Assembly: GCF_004328625.1 (NCBI RefSeq)
Contig: NZ_CP032229.1
Coordinates: 2,232,001-2,296,000 of the forward strand
Direction of reading: 5' to 3'
Source of the DNA: Streptomyces seoulensis
GTDB lineage: Bacteria; Actinomycetota; Actinomycetes; Streptomycetales; Streptomycetaceae
DNA: 64,000 bases
The position numbers and the translations under genes are program-made. Under the pieces are notes generated by a model. The model saw nothing but the letters and a program-made list of their open reading frames with translations, had not been told where the DNA came from and searched no databases. Positions 1 through 7,376 of the stretch are shown here, in pieces; position 1 is the stretch's first letter, and every line of letters begins with the position of its first letter.

Positions 1-820
1 GCATGTTCAGCGCGGTCGCGCGCACCTGGCGGCCCGCCTCGGCCTCGTCGTCGGTGGCGAGCGCGGAGACGCCGATGAGGGCGTAGGGCTCGGCCAGCAC
101 CTCGGAGGGGCGGAAGGTCTCCCGGTACAGGTCGAGCGCAGGGACGGTGTTCTGCGCGGAGAAGTGGTGCGCGAAGGCGAAGGGCAGGCCGAGCATGCCG
201 GCCAGCTGGGCGCTGAAGCCGGAGGAGCCCAGCAGCCAGATCACCGGCCGGTGCGACGACTGCACCCCGCCGGGGGTACTGCCCTGCACCGGGCCGGGGA
301 TGGCGTGGATACGGGCGTAGGGGTGCCCGTCGGGGAAGTCGTCGTCGAGGAACCGGGTCAGCTCGGCGAGCTGCTGCGGGAAGTCGTCGGCGCCCTCGTT
401 CAGGGTGTCGGAGCGGCGCAGTGCGGCCGCCGTCGCCCCGTCCGTGCCCGGCGCCCGGCCGAGGCCCAGGTCGATCCGGCCCGGTGCCATGGCCTCCAGG
501 GTGCCGAACTGCTCGGCGATGACCAGCGGGGCGTGGTTGGGCAGCATGACGCCGCCCGAGCCGAGCCGGATGCGGTCGGTGTGGGCGGCGAGGTGGGCCA
601 GGATCACGGCGGGCGAGGAGGAGGCGACGCCCGGCATCGAGTGGTGCTCGGCGACCCAGTACCGGTGGAACCCGCGCGCCTCGGTGCGGCGGGCCAGCTC
701 CACGCTGGTGCGCAGCGCGTCGCTCGCGGTGCTCCCGGCCCCCACGGTGACCAGGTCGAGTACGGAGAGGGGGACGGGGGCGGTGCCGTGCACGGCGCCC
801 CGGATCTCGTCTGCCGGCAC
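1..820 (-). CDS. Luciferase-like flavin monooxygenase, MsnO8 type (C-terminus beyond window)
   Basis: Partial gene running off the left edge. The visible 273 residues begin [23 protein letters not shown] at a GTG preceded by AGGAGG, so the N-terminus is complete. Family-typical segments of the luciferase-like (TIM-barrel) oxidoreductases are present: RYWVAEHH near residue 50, an [14 protein letters not shown] stretch, [17 protein letters not shown], and [15 protein letters not shown]. Such enzymes use FMN or F420 in the cytosol; the substrate cannot be read from sequence. It is transcribed away from nothing obvious: the next gene lies 83 bp upstream on the same strand. Family assignment is firm; the flavin and substrate are unknown. 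Confidence 0.88.
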   Translation of the reverse strand, partial: MPADEIRGAVHGTAPVPLSVLDLVTVGAGSTASDALRTSVELARRTEARGFHRYWVAEHHSMPGVASSSPAVILAHLAAHTDRIRLGSGGVMLPNHAPLVIAEQFGTLEAMAPGRIDLGLGRAPGTDGATAAALRRSDTLNEGADDFPQQLAELTRFLDDDFPDGHPYARIHAIPGPVQGSTPGGVQSSHRPVIWLLGSSGFSAQLAGMLGLPFAFAHHFSAQNTVPALDLYRETFRPSEVLAEPYALIGVSALATDDEAEAGRQVRATALNM

Positions 821-903
821 GGTGGATGCCTCCTGTTTACGGCGTGCTCTGTCCTGTCGTGCCGTAACAGGAGGCAGTCCCCGCTTATTCCCCCGGCCTC
901 GCC

Positions 904-1635
904 TCAGAGCTGGGTGGCGGGCTCCCGGGTGAAGAGGGTGCCGAGGGTGTCGGTGTGCAGCCGGCGGTCGGCCAGCCTGAGGCCCTCCCACACCGAGACC
1001 TGGGACGCGGTGAGCACCGGCTTGCCGAGCGCGGCCTCCAGCGCGGCCAGGTGGGCGGCGGTGCGCAGCGCGGTGTCGGGCAGCAGCAGCGCCTCGGCGT
1101 CCGGGGTGTCGGCGGCCCGTGCCAGGGCAAGCAGTTCGGCCTCGCCGCCCTCGGCGGCCCGCTCGGCGGTGAGGGCGTCGACCTCCTCGGCACCGGTCAC
1201 CTCCAGGCCGCCGTCGGCCAGGAACGCGCCGAACAGCGCGGCGGCCTTGGGCGGGTAGGCGTGCGCGACGGCGACCCTGCGGGCGCCGAGCGCCTGGGCG
1301 GCGTGCACGAAGCCCAGGGAGGTGGAGGAGGCGGGGAGTCCCGCCTGCCGGGCCAGTTCCGTCGCCTCGGTGTGCGCGCCCTTCCAGCCGTGCGCGAAGC
1401 CGCCCGCCGGGCTGGTCCACACCACGGCCTCGGCGCCGGTCAGCCGCAGCCCCTCCATGGCCGCCGTGAGCCGTCCGGCGAACTCCGCACCGTGCAGCGG
1501 GTCCACCGCGTGGGCGTCCTCGCCGGTACCGGTGTGCACCAGGTCCAGCCGGACCGCGCCGGCGAGCAGTTGCTCGATGCGCGGGTAGTCGTCCTCGCCG
1601 CGATGCCCCGGGCAGAGGAATCCGATCGCTGTCAT
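904..1635 (-). CDS. Asp/Glu racemase / maleate isomerase-like protein lacking the catalytic cysteines
   Basis: A 243-residue protein ([19 protein letters not shown]...) with the two-domain layout of the Asp/Glu racemase superfamily (maleate cis-trans isomerase, arylmalonate decarboxylase, EutA). The family normally has one active-site Cys in each half. Here the first site reads [11 protein letters not shown] and the second reads [10 protein letters not shown], where relatives have SCTNLRT, so both cysteines appear replaced. It lies next to and divergent from the D-2-hydroxyacid dehydrogenase and ehuBCDA. A role in ectoine-related catabolism, like EutA, is suggested by context only; it may be a non-catalytic or altered enzyme. 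Confidence 0.75.
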   Translation of the reverse strand: MTAIGFLCPGHRGEDDYPRIEQLLAGAVRLDLVHTGTGEDAHAVDPLHGAEFAGRLTAAMEGLRLTGAEAVVWTSPAGGFAHGWKGAHTEATELARQAGLPASSTSLGFVHAAQALGARRVAVAHAYPPKAAALFGAFLADGGLEVTGAEEVDALTAERAAEGGEAELLALARAADTPDAEALLLPDTALRTAAHLAALEAALGKPVLTASQVSVWEGLRLADRRLHTDTLGTLFTREPATQL

Positions 1636-1866
1636 GTCGGCCTTTCTGTCTTCGTCCACGGTCTGTTCAGGGATCTCCCCTGCGTCTTCCCCCGCTTCCC
1701 GCGAGGGCGCCCCGTGTGGCCCGCACGGCGGTACGGGCACCCCCGCTCCCGGTTCGGGTACCCAGCGCGGGCGGGATCTTCTCCTCGGGGCGCGGCCCGT
1801 TGACTGCACCGGGCCGTCGGTGCCAGCGTGGGGCGACCGCGCGGGGAGAGGAGAGGTGGCAGGCCG

Positions 1867-2814
1867 ATGACCCTCCCCACGCTGCTCGTCCTGGGCGCCG
1901 ATCCACCGCCGAGGCTCGGCCGGCTCACCGGGCGGGCCCGCGTGCTGCACACGGACGACGAGGGGCTGGCCGCGCTGCTGCCCGAGGCGGACGTGCTGCT
2001 GGTGTGGGACTTCCGGTCCCGGGCGGTACGCGACGCCTGGCCCGGCGAGGGCCCCCGCCCGGCCTGGGTGCACACGGCGAGCGCGGGCGTGGACCATCTG
2101 CTCTGCCCCGAACTGGCCGCCTCCGACACGGTGGTGACCAACGCGCGCGGTGTCTTCGACCAGCCGATGGCCGAGTACGTGGCCGCCCTGGTGCTCGCGG
2201 CCGCCAAGGACCTCCCGCGCACGGTGGACCTCCAGCGGGACCGGGTCTGGCGGCACCGGGAGTCCCGCCGGGTGGCGGGCACCCGCGCCTGTGTGGTCGG
2301 CTCCGGCCCGATCGGCCGGGCCATCGCCGCCACCCTGAAGGCGCTCGGGGTGACGCCCGCGCTGGTGGGCCGGGTGCCGGGCGCCGGTGTGCACGGACCG
2401 GCCGACCTGGACCGGCTGATCGCCCGCGCGGACTGGGTGATCGCCGCCGCCCCGCTCACCGGGCAGACACGCGGCATGTTCGACGCCCACCGCTTCGGGG
2501 TGATGCAGCCCTCCGCCGTCTTCGTCAACGTCGGCCGGGGCGAGCTGGTGGACGAGCCGGCCCTCACCGAGGCGCTGCGCCGGCGCTGGATCGCGGGCGC
2601 CGCCCTGGACGCCTTCACCACCGAACCCCTGCCCCCCGACTCCCCGTTGTGGGACCTGCCCGGCCTGCTCGTCTCCCCGCACATGAGCGGCGACACGGCC
2701 GGCTGGCGGGACGAACTCGGCGCCCAGTTCGTGGACCTCTACGAGAGGTGGGCGGCCGGAACACCGCTGGTCAACGTGGTGGACAAGAAACGCGGTTACG
2801 TCCCCGGCCACTGA
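1867..2814 (+). CDS. D-2-hydroxyacid dehydrogenase
   Basis: A 315-residue cytosolic NAD(P)-dependent oxidoreductase. The Rossmann glycine motif appears as VVGSGPIGRAI, followed by the family segments FVNVGRGELVDEPAL and GAALDAFTTEPLP (with catalytic Glu) and SPHMSG with the catalytic His. I chose the ATG at 1867 because GAGAGGAG/GAGAGG lies 10-20 bp before it; an in-frame start 39 bp upstream has no ribosome site. It starts 231 bp from the divergent racemase-like gene and ends 31 bp before ehuB, so it may be cotranscribed with the transporter. The substrate is unknown; the reaction is reversible reduction of a 2-keto acid to a D-2-hydroxy acid. Confidence 0.88.
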   Translation: MTLPTLLVLGADPPPRLGRLTGRARVLHTDDEGLAALLPEADVLLVWDFRSRAVRDAWPGEGPRPAWVHTASAGVDHLLCPELAASDTVVTNARGVFDQPMAEYVAALVLAAAKDLPRTVDLQRDRVWRHRESRRVAGTRACVVGSGPIGRAIAATLKALGVTPALVGRVPGAGVHGPADLDRLIARADWVIAAAPLTGQTRGMFDAHRFGVMQPSAVFVNVGRGELVDEPALTEALRRRWIAGAALDAFTTEPLPPDSPLWDLPGLLVSPHMSGDTAGWRDELGAQFVDLYERWAAGTPLVNVVDKKRGYVPGH

Positions 2815-2845
2815 ACTCCCCATCGCCGGCGGGAAATCGGCGCGC

Positions 2846-3808
2846 ATGACCCGTTCGGGCCTGGGTAGCGGCGCCGCCATGGCTTCTCGACTTGGCAAGG
2901 ACACGGAAAGAATCCGGCCGTCGGTACGCCGGAGAGAGAGACGGGCGGTGCTGCTGGGCGCGCTGGCACTGGGCGGGGTGGGAGCGCTGGGTGCGACGGG
3001 CTGTACGCGGGTGGCGGCCGACTCCGGCGCGAAGGGCGGGGAGCTGCTGGACCGGCTGCGGGCGCAGGGTGTCGTACGGCTGGGAATAGCCGGTGAGGTG
3101 CCCTTCGGGTTCATCGACCGGGACGGGAACCTCACCGGGGAGGCGCCGGAACTCGCCAGGGTGATCTTCAGGCGGCTCGGGGTGGAGCGGGTGCAGCCGG
3201 TGCCGACCGAGTTCGGCTCGCTCATACCGGGCCTGAACTCCCAGCAGTTCGACGTGGTGGCCGCCGGAATGTACGTCAACGCCGAGCGCTGCCGCCAGGT
3301 CATCTTCGCCGACCCGGACTACCAGATGAAGGACGCCTTCATCGTCCGCAAGGGCAACCCGAAGGGCCTGCGCTCCTACCGGGACGTGGTGCGGAAGAAG
3401 GCCCGGTTCGCCACCGGCGCGGGGTACGCCGAGATCCAGTACGCGGTCGAGGCGGGCTACAAGGAGAGCGACATCCTCATCGTGCCGGACCAGGTCGCCG
3501 GGCTGAACGCGGTGGAGGCCGGGCGGGTCGACGTGTTCGCCGGTACGGCGCTCACCACCCGCGAGGTGGTCAGGAAGTCCCGCAAGGCGGAGTCCACCGA
3601 GCCGTTCGCGCCCCTGGTGGCGGGCGAACCGCACGTCGACGGGGGCGCGTTCGCGTTCCGGCCGGTCGAGACCCGGCTGCGGGACGCCTTCAACACCGAG
3701 CTGCGCGAGCTGAAGCGAACCGGTGAACTGCTGCGCGTCCTCAGGCCGTTCGGATTCACCTCGGCCGAGATGACGGACCTCACCGCGAAGGAGCTGTGCG
3801 GCGGATGA
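2846..3808 (+). CDS. ehuB: Ectoine/hydroxyectoine ABC transporter substrate-binding lipoprotein EhuB
   Basis: A 320-residue lipoprotein that binds ectoine or hydroxyectoine outside the membrane and passes it to EhuCD. The N-terminus carries a charged region, then a hydrophobic stretch ending in the lipobox GATGC near residue 52. The SBP family-3 fold follows, with EhuB-typical segments GEVPFGFIDRDGNLTGEAPELAR, FGSLIPGLNSQQFDVVAAGMY, ERCRQVIFADPDYQMKDAFIV and PFGFTSAEM (each cited only as a landmark). An in-frame ATG at 2879 is an alternative start and would give a more usual signal peptide length. It is the first gene of a tightly overlapped ehuBCDA operon. The match to EhuB rather than generic polar amino-acid binders is strong along the chain, but ligand binding is not proven. 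Confidence 0.9.
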   Translation: MTRSGLGSGAAMASRLGKDTERIRPSVRRRERRAVLLGALALGGVGALGATGCTRVAADSGAKGGELLDRLRAQGVVRLGIAGEVPFGFIDRDGNLTGEAPELARVIFRRLGVERVQPVPTEFGSLIPGLNSQQFDVVAAGMYVNAERCRQVIFADPDYQMKDAFIVRKGNPKGLRSYRDVVRKKARFATGAGYAEIQYAVEAGYKESDILIVPDQVAGLNAVEAGRVDVFAGTALTTREVVRKSRKAESTEPFAPLVAGEPHVDGGAFAFRPVETRLRDAFNTELRELKRTGELLRVLRPFGFTSAEMTDLTAKELCGG

Positions 3809-4449
3809 CCTCAGGACTGTGGGAACTCGTCCTCCGGGGCGTCTGGACGACCGTCCAGCTCCTCGTACTCAGCGCGCTGCTGGCGTCGGCGGTGTCCTTC
3901 GCCGTCGGTGTCGCGCGCACCGACCCGCGCCGGCTCGTGCGCTTCCTCGCGGGCCTGTACACCGAGGTGTTCCGCGGCACCTCCGCGCTGGTGATGATCT
4001 TCTGGGTGTTCTTCGTGCTGCCCGTCGCCTTCGGCTGGCAGCTGGTCCCGCTGTGGGCGGGCACCCTGGCCCTCGGCCTGACCTACGGCGCGTACGGGTC
4101 GGAGATCGTGCGCGGCGCCCTGAACGCGGTCGACCCGGCCCAGCGTGAGGGCGGGATCGCGCTCGGCTTCACCCGGTGGCAGCGGCTGCGGCTGATCCTG
4201 CTGCCGCAGGCGGTGCCGGAGATGGTGCCGCCCTTCTCCAACCTGCTGATCGAGCTGCTCAAGGGCACCGCGCTGGTGTCGGTGATGGGCATGGGCGACC
4301 TCGCCTTCAGCGCCAATCTGGTGCGGCTCGCCCTCCAGCAGAGCGCGGAGATCTACACGTACGTGCTGTTCATCTACTTCGTGATCGCGTTCGGGCTGAC
4401 CCGGCTGATGCGCTCGCTGGAGAAGCGGCTGAAGGGTGGCGTCGCATGA
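3805..4449 (+). CDS. ehuC: Ectoine/hydroxyectoine ABC transporter permease EhuC
   Basis: A 214-residue integral membrane permease of the His/Glu/Gln/Arg/opine type. About five hydrophobic segments are visible, and the EAA loop that contacts the ATPase reads REGGIALGFTRWQRLRLILLP, close to the family consensus. The TEVFRGTSALVMIFWVFFVLP block near residues 55-75 is typical of family-3 amino-acid permeases. The ATG at 3805 overlaps the ehuB stop (ATGA), with AAGGAG 11 bp upstream; a GTG at 3796 is possible but too close to that site. It pairs with EhuD to form the channel. Confidence 0.9.
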   Translation: MTSGLWELVLRGVWTTVQLLVLSALLASAVSFAVGVARTDPRRLVRFLAGLYTEVFRGTSALVMIFWVFFVLPVAFGWQLVPLWAGTLALGLTYGAYGSEIVRGALNAVDPAQREGGIALGFTRWQRLRLILLPQAVPEMVPPFSNLLIELLKGTALVSVMGMGDLAFSANLVRLALQQSAEIYTYVLFIYFVIAFGLTRLMRSLEKRLKGGVA

Positions 4450-5096
4450 CGTGGGACTGGAACGCCGTGAGCGACTTCATGCCGTACTTCTGGCACGGGC
4501 TGCTGGTCACGCTCCAGGTGGTGGCGCTGGGCTCGCTGCTGTCGTTCTCGCTGGGGCTGGTGTGGGCGCTGCTGATGCGGGTGCCCTCGCGCTGGGTGCG
4601 CTGGCCGGTCGGTGTGGTCACCGAGTTCGTGCGCGACACCCCGCTGCTGGTGCAGCTGTTCTTCCTGTTCTACGTGCTGCCCGAGTGGGGTGTGACCTTC
4701 TCGGCGCTGACCACGGGCGTCGTCGCCATCGGGCTGCACTACTCGACGTACACGATGCAGGTCTACCGGGCCGGGATCGAGGCCGTGCCGGTGGGCCAGT
4801 GGGAGGCGGCGACCGCGCTGAGCCTGCCCCGGCGGCGGACCTGGACCGCGGTGATCCTGCCGCAGGCCCTGCGCCGGGTGATCCCGGCACTCGGCAACTA
4901 CGTGATCTCCATGCTGAAGGACACCCCGATGCTGATGGTGATCACCGTGCTGGAGATGCTCGGCCGGGCGCGGCTGTTCTCGCAGGCGAGCTTCCAGTTC
5001 ACCGAGCCGCTGACCGTGATCGGCGTGGCCTTCATCGTCCTGTCCTATCTGGCCTCCCTTCTCCTGCGAGCACTGGAGCGACGTCTTGTCCGCTGA
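4446..5096 (+). CDS. ehuD: Ectoine/hydroxyectoine ABC transporter permease EhuD
   Basis: A 216-residue membrane permease that partners EhuC. It has several hydrophobic spans, a TEFVRDTPLLVQLFFLFYVLP block near residues 60-80, and an EAA loop reading QWEAATALSLPRRRTWTAVIL. It begins at an ATG overlapping the ehuC stop (ATGA), showing translational coupling. The end overlaps the ehuA start by 11 bp. Its length fits the family. EhuC and EhuD are distinct sequences, so the importer is a heterodimer, as in the rhizobial Ehu system. Confidence 0.9.
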   Translation: MTWDWNAVSDFMPYFWHGLLVTLQVVALGSLLSFSLGLVWALLMRVPSRWVRWPVGVVTEFVRDTPLLVQLFFLFYVLPEWGVTFSALTTGVVAIGLHYSTYTMQVYRAGIEAVPVGQWEAATALSLPRRRTWTAVILPQALRRVIPALGNYVISMLKDTPMLMVITVLEMLGRARLFSQASFQFTEPLTVIGVAFIVLSYLASLLLRALERRLVR

Positions 5097-5859
5097 CATC
5101 ACCCTGCCGAAGCAGACCCGGTCCGGTGAGCTGATCCGGCTGGAGCGGGTCACCAAGCGCTTCGGCGCCCACACCGTCCTCGACCAGCTGGACTTCTCCG
5201 TGGACGCGGGCAGACATGTGACCCTGATCGGCCCCTCCGGGTCGGGCAAGACCACGATCCTGCGGCTGCTGATGACCCTCACCCAGCCGGACGAGGGCAC
5301 CATCACCGTGGACGGGCAGGCGCTGTTCCCGGCGCCGGAGAAGCAGGTGCGCGAGGTGCGGAAGAAGATCGGGATGGTCTTCCAGCACTTCAACCTGTTC
5401 CCGAACATGTCCGTGCTGCGCAACATCACCGAGGCGCCGGTCCAGGTGCTCGGGCTCGCCCGGGACGAGGCGGAGGCGCGGGCGCGCGAGCTGCTGGAGC
5501 TGGTCGGGCTCTCCGACAAGCTCGACGCGCGTCCCACCCGGCTCTCCGGCGGCCAGCAGCAGCGGGTCGCCATCGCGCGGGCGCTCGCCATGCGGCCACG
5601 GGTGCTGCTGCTGGACGAGGTGACCAGCGCGCTCGACCCGGAGCTGGTCGCGGGCGTGCTGGACGTGCTGCGCGACATCGCCCGCGGCACCGACATCACC
5701 ATGCTCTGCGTGACCCACGAGATGGGCTTCGCGCGGGACATCTCCGACCAGGTGCTCATGTTCGACCAGGGCCGGGTGGTGGAGTCCGGGCCGCCGGAGA
5801 AGATCTTCGGCGACCCGGAGCAGGAGCGGACGCGGGACTTCCTGAGCGCGGTGCTGTAG
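5086..5859 (+). CDS. ehuA: Ectoine/hydroxyectoine ABC transporter ATP-binding protein EhuA
   Basis: A 257-residue cytoplasmic ATPase that energises the importer. Walker A is GPSGSGKTT near residue 45, the Q-loop is in GMVFQHFNLFPNM, the signature is LSGGQQQRVAIARAL, Walker B is VLLLDEVTSALDPEL, and the switch His is in CVTHEMGFA. All key ATPase residues are present. The start is a TTG at 5086 inside the end of ehuD, supported by GGAGCG five bases upstream; no in-frame ATG or GTG gives the N-terminal strand. It closes the operon. About 100 bp later a tRNA gene begins. Confidence 0.92.
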   Translation: MSADITLPKQTRSGELIRLERVTKRFGAHTVLDQLDFSVDAGRHVTLIGPSGSGKTTILRLLMTLTQPDEGTITVDGQALFPAPEKQVREVRKKIGMVFQHFNLFPNMSVLRNITEAPVQVLGLARDEAEARARELLELVGLSDKLDARPTRLSGGQQQRVAIARALAMRPRVLLLDEVTSALDPELVAGVLDVLRDIARGTDITMLCVTHEMGFARDISDQVLMFDQGRVVESGPPEKIFGDPEQERTRDFLSAVL

Positions 5860-5956
5860 CCGCGCGGGCGCGGCGCCGCAGGTGGTGCGGAGCATCCCCG
5901 GGGACCGGGTAGTATTTTCTCTGTCGCCGGCCGCGAAAGCGGAAGGCGGGAGTCAT

Positions 5957-6030
5957 GCGCCGCTAGCTCAGTTGGTTAGAGCAGCTGACTCTTAATCAGC
6001 GGGTCCGGGGTTCGAGTCCCTGGCGGCGCA
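5957..6030 (+). tRNA. tRNA-Lys (anticodon CTT), copy 1
   Basis: A 74-nt cloverleaf. The acceptor strand GCGCCGC pairs perfectly with GCGGCGC, followed by discriminator A; CCA is not encoded. The D arm is GCTC/GAGC, the anticodon stem GCTGA/TCAGC holds loop CTCTTAA (anticodon CTT, reading AAG), and the T arm contains TTCGAGT. A TAGTAT element at 5910-5915 is a plausible -10. The gene is identical to the one at 10061-10134. A strong hairpin terminator follows directly. Confidence 0.97.
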
Positions 6031-6038
6031 CATCTGCC

Positions 6039-6077
6039 GAGGGCGGACCGGGAAACCGGTCCGCCCTCGCGGTTTTC
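6039..6077 (+). terminator. Intrinsic terminator after tRNA-Lys copy 1
   Basis: A perfect 13-bp stem (6039-6051 with 6056-6068) closes a GAAA tetraloop and is followed by GCGGTTTTCC. It sits nine bases after the tRNA. It also lies just beyond the stop of the converging DUF3592 gene, so it may serve both strands. Confidence 0.85.
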
Positions 6078-6515
6078 CTAGACCGCCGAGTGGGCGGACA
6101 CGGCGAAGAGTACGCAGCCCACGGTGATCGCCCCCATGAAGGCGACCAGTACCGCTGTGCCGAGGATCAGCCGCCCCCGGGCCGGCGGGAGCGCGGTGGC
6201 CCACTGGGGCCGCTCCGCCGGATAGCGCACCACCACGTGGTCGCCCGGCACCACGGTCGAGTCGCCGCCGATCTCGTCGAAGCGGACCCGCTCGCCCTCG
6301 CGGGTGGTGAACTCGTACACATGATGGAGCGTGCGGCGCGCGGCGGTGTCACGGCTGCCGTTGGTCTTCGTATAGGTGTTGAGACAGCGCCCCTCGGCGG
6401 TCAGGCCGCGGGTCCACGCCCGGTCGGTGCGCAGCGTGCGGCGGATCACCTGGACCGCGCCGGAGACACACCCGGCGACGATCAGTCCGGGCACGAGGTA
6501 CAGCAGTGCTTCCAT
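6078..6515 (-). CDS. DUF3592 domain membrane protein
   Basis: A 145-residue protein beginning MEALLYLVPGLIVAG, with one N-terminal and one C-terminal membrane segment (last one LILGTAVLVAFMGAITVGCVLF, given as a landmark) around an extracytoplasmic beta-rich middle. That middle segment, with HHVYEFTTREGERVRFDEIGG and PGDHVVVRYPAERP, is typical of DUF3592, whose biochemical role is unknown. The ATG at 6515 has a G-rich site upstream; 27 further in-frame upstream codons lack coding character. It converges on tRNA-Lys copy 1. Confidence 0.78.
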   Translation of the reverse strand: MEALLYLVPGLIVAGCVSGAVQVIRRTLRTDRAWTRGLTAEGRCLNTYTKTNGSRDTAARRTLHHVYEFTTREGERVRFDEIGGDSTVVPGDHVVVRYPAERPQWATALPPARGRLILGTAVLVAFMGAITVGCVLFAVSAHSAV

Positions 6516-6603
6516 CAGGCCCCCCTGGGTCGGCACGCCGCTCCGGTGGACCGGCGTGCCGTGAACGTACCCATGGCGCGGGGCCGTCGGCCTCAAGCGA
6601 AGC

Positions 6604-7218
6604 TCAGAATGTGACGTCCGAGCAGGCGTAGAAGGCGTTCGTGGTGTCGGCCACGTTCCACACCGCGAGGATCACGTGGTGGCCGGACAGCCCCTTGGGC
6701 AGGGTGCCGCTGTGGCTGAGCGTGGACGGCGGGCGCTGGCCGTTGTACGGCACCGAGAGGAAGGGGGTGAGGTTGAGGTCGGACCGGGCCAGGGCGTGGT
6801 TCTGGTTCCAGCCCTGCTTGGTGACGTAGTAGGTGAAGTCGCTGGTGGCGTGCATGGCGGTGAACTGCCAGCGGAAGGTGTACGACTGGCCGCCGGTGAC
6901 CTTGGTGGTGGGCCAGGCGCCGCCGGAGGGGGTGTTCGGGGCGTTGAGCTGGCCGAAGCGGCTGTTGCCGCCGCTGCAGAGCTGGCCGTCGCCGGGGCCG
7001 GAGCCGGGGAAGCCCTTGGGGCCCTCGACGCTCTGCGGCTCCCACTGGATGTCGCCGCAGTTGGTCACGGAGCCGTTCTGGCAGAGCTTCTGCCGGCTGA
7101 CCGGCAGATCGGTGTAGCCGTGGCCGCTGGCGCCGCCGGTGGAGAGTACGAAGGCGCCGGCGGTGGCCATGCCGAGCACGGCCGCGGACAACGCTGACAA
7201 CCTGGTCCTGGTACGCAT
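6604..7218 (-). CDS. Secreted AA10 lytic polysaccharide monooxygenase
   Basis: A 204-residue exported copper enzyme that oxidatively cleaves chitin-like or related cell-surface glycans. The signal peptide ends at ASG, leaving mature N-terminal His (residue 33, HGYTDLP), the first copper ligand of the histidine brace. The second is His123 in FTAMHATSDF. Four cysteines and the closing AVWNVADTTNAFYACSDV fit single-domain AA10 proteins. A DasR-like box lies about 95 bp upstream (7311-7322), so GlcNAc control is likely. It lies near cslA-glxA-cslZ; in model Streptomyces an LPMO from this neighbourhood has been linked to apical glycan deposition, so substrate could be self cell wall rather than dietary chitin. 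Confidence 0.92.
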   Translation of the reverse strand: MRTRTRLSALSAAVLGMATAGAFVLSTGGASGHGYTDLPVSRQKLCQNGSVTNCGDIQWEPQSVEGPKGFPGSGPGDGQLCSGGNSRFGQLNAPNTPSGGAWPTTKVTGGQSYTFRWQFTAMHATSDFTYYVTKQGWNQNHALARSDLNLTPFLSVPYNGQRPPSTLSHSGTLPKGLSGHHVILAVWNVADTTNAFYACSDVTF

Positions 7219-7267
7219 GCTGCCGCTCCTGGGGAACGTCGTGGGGGAAGGTCACTGAGCCGGGCTG

Positions 7268-7322
7268 TGCGATGACGGTGCGATGGCACTGCGGTGCGAT
7301 GACGCTGCGATGGTCCAGACCA
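7268..7322 (-). promoter_or_regulatory. DasR-like box with four TGCGATG direct repeats upstream of the LPMO
   Basis: The core TGGTCCAGACCA at 7311-7322 matches the DasR responsive element core TGGTCTAGACCA at 11 of 12 positions, and resembles the direct-repeat element of Streptomyces chitinase promoters. Between it and the gene are four copies of TGCGATG at 7268, 7279, 7295 and 7306, spaced 11, 16 and 11 bp. The box is known biology; the heptamer repeats are unexplained. Confidence 0.75.
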
Positions 7323-7376
7323 AGTACCAGATTATTGCCGGGAGTTGAACGTGTCCATACCATTCGGCGGCATGCG

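Noticed and set aside
164..1803. Several long plus-strand open frames opposite the first two genes
   Set aside because: They are GC-skewed shadows: Arg/Gly/Pro-rich, no ribosome sites, and they oppose genes with clear families.
1637..3303. Long minus-strand frame extending the racemase-like gene upstream
   Set aside because: The extra region covers ddh and ehuB antisense; homology begins at the ATG at 1635.
4374..5895. Long minus-strand frames opposite ehuD and ehuA
   Set aside because: They are His/Gln-rich low-complexity shadows of well-supported transporter genes.
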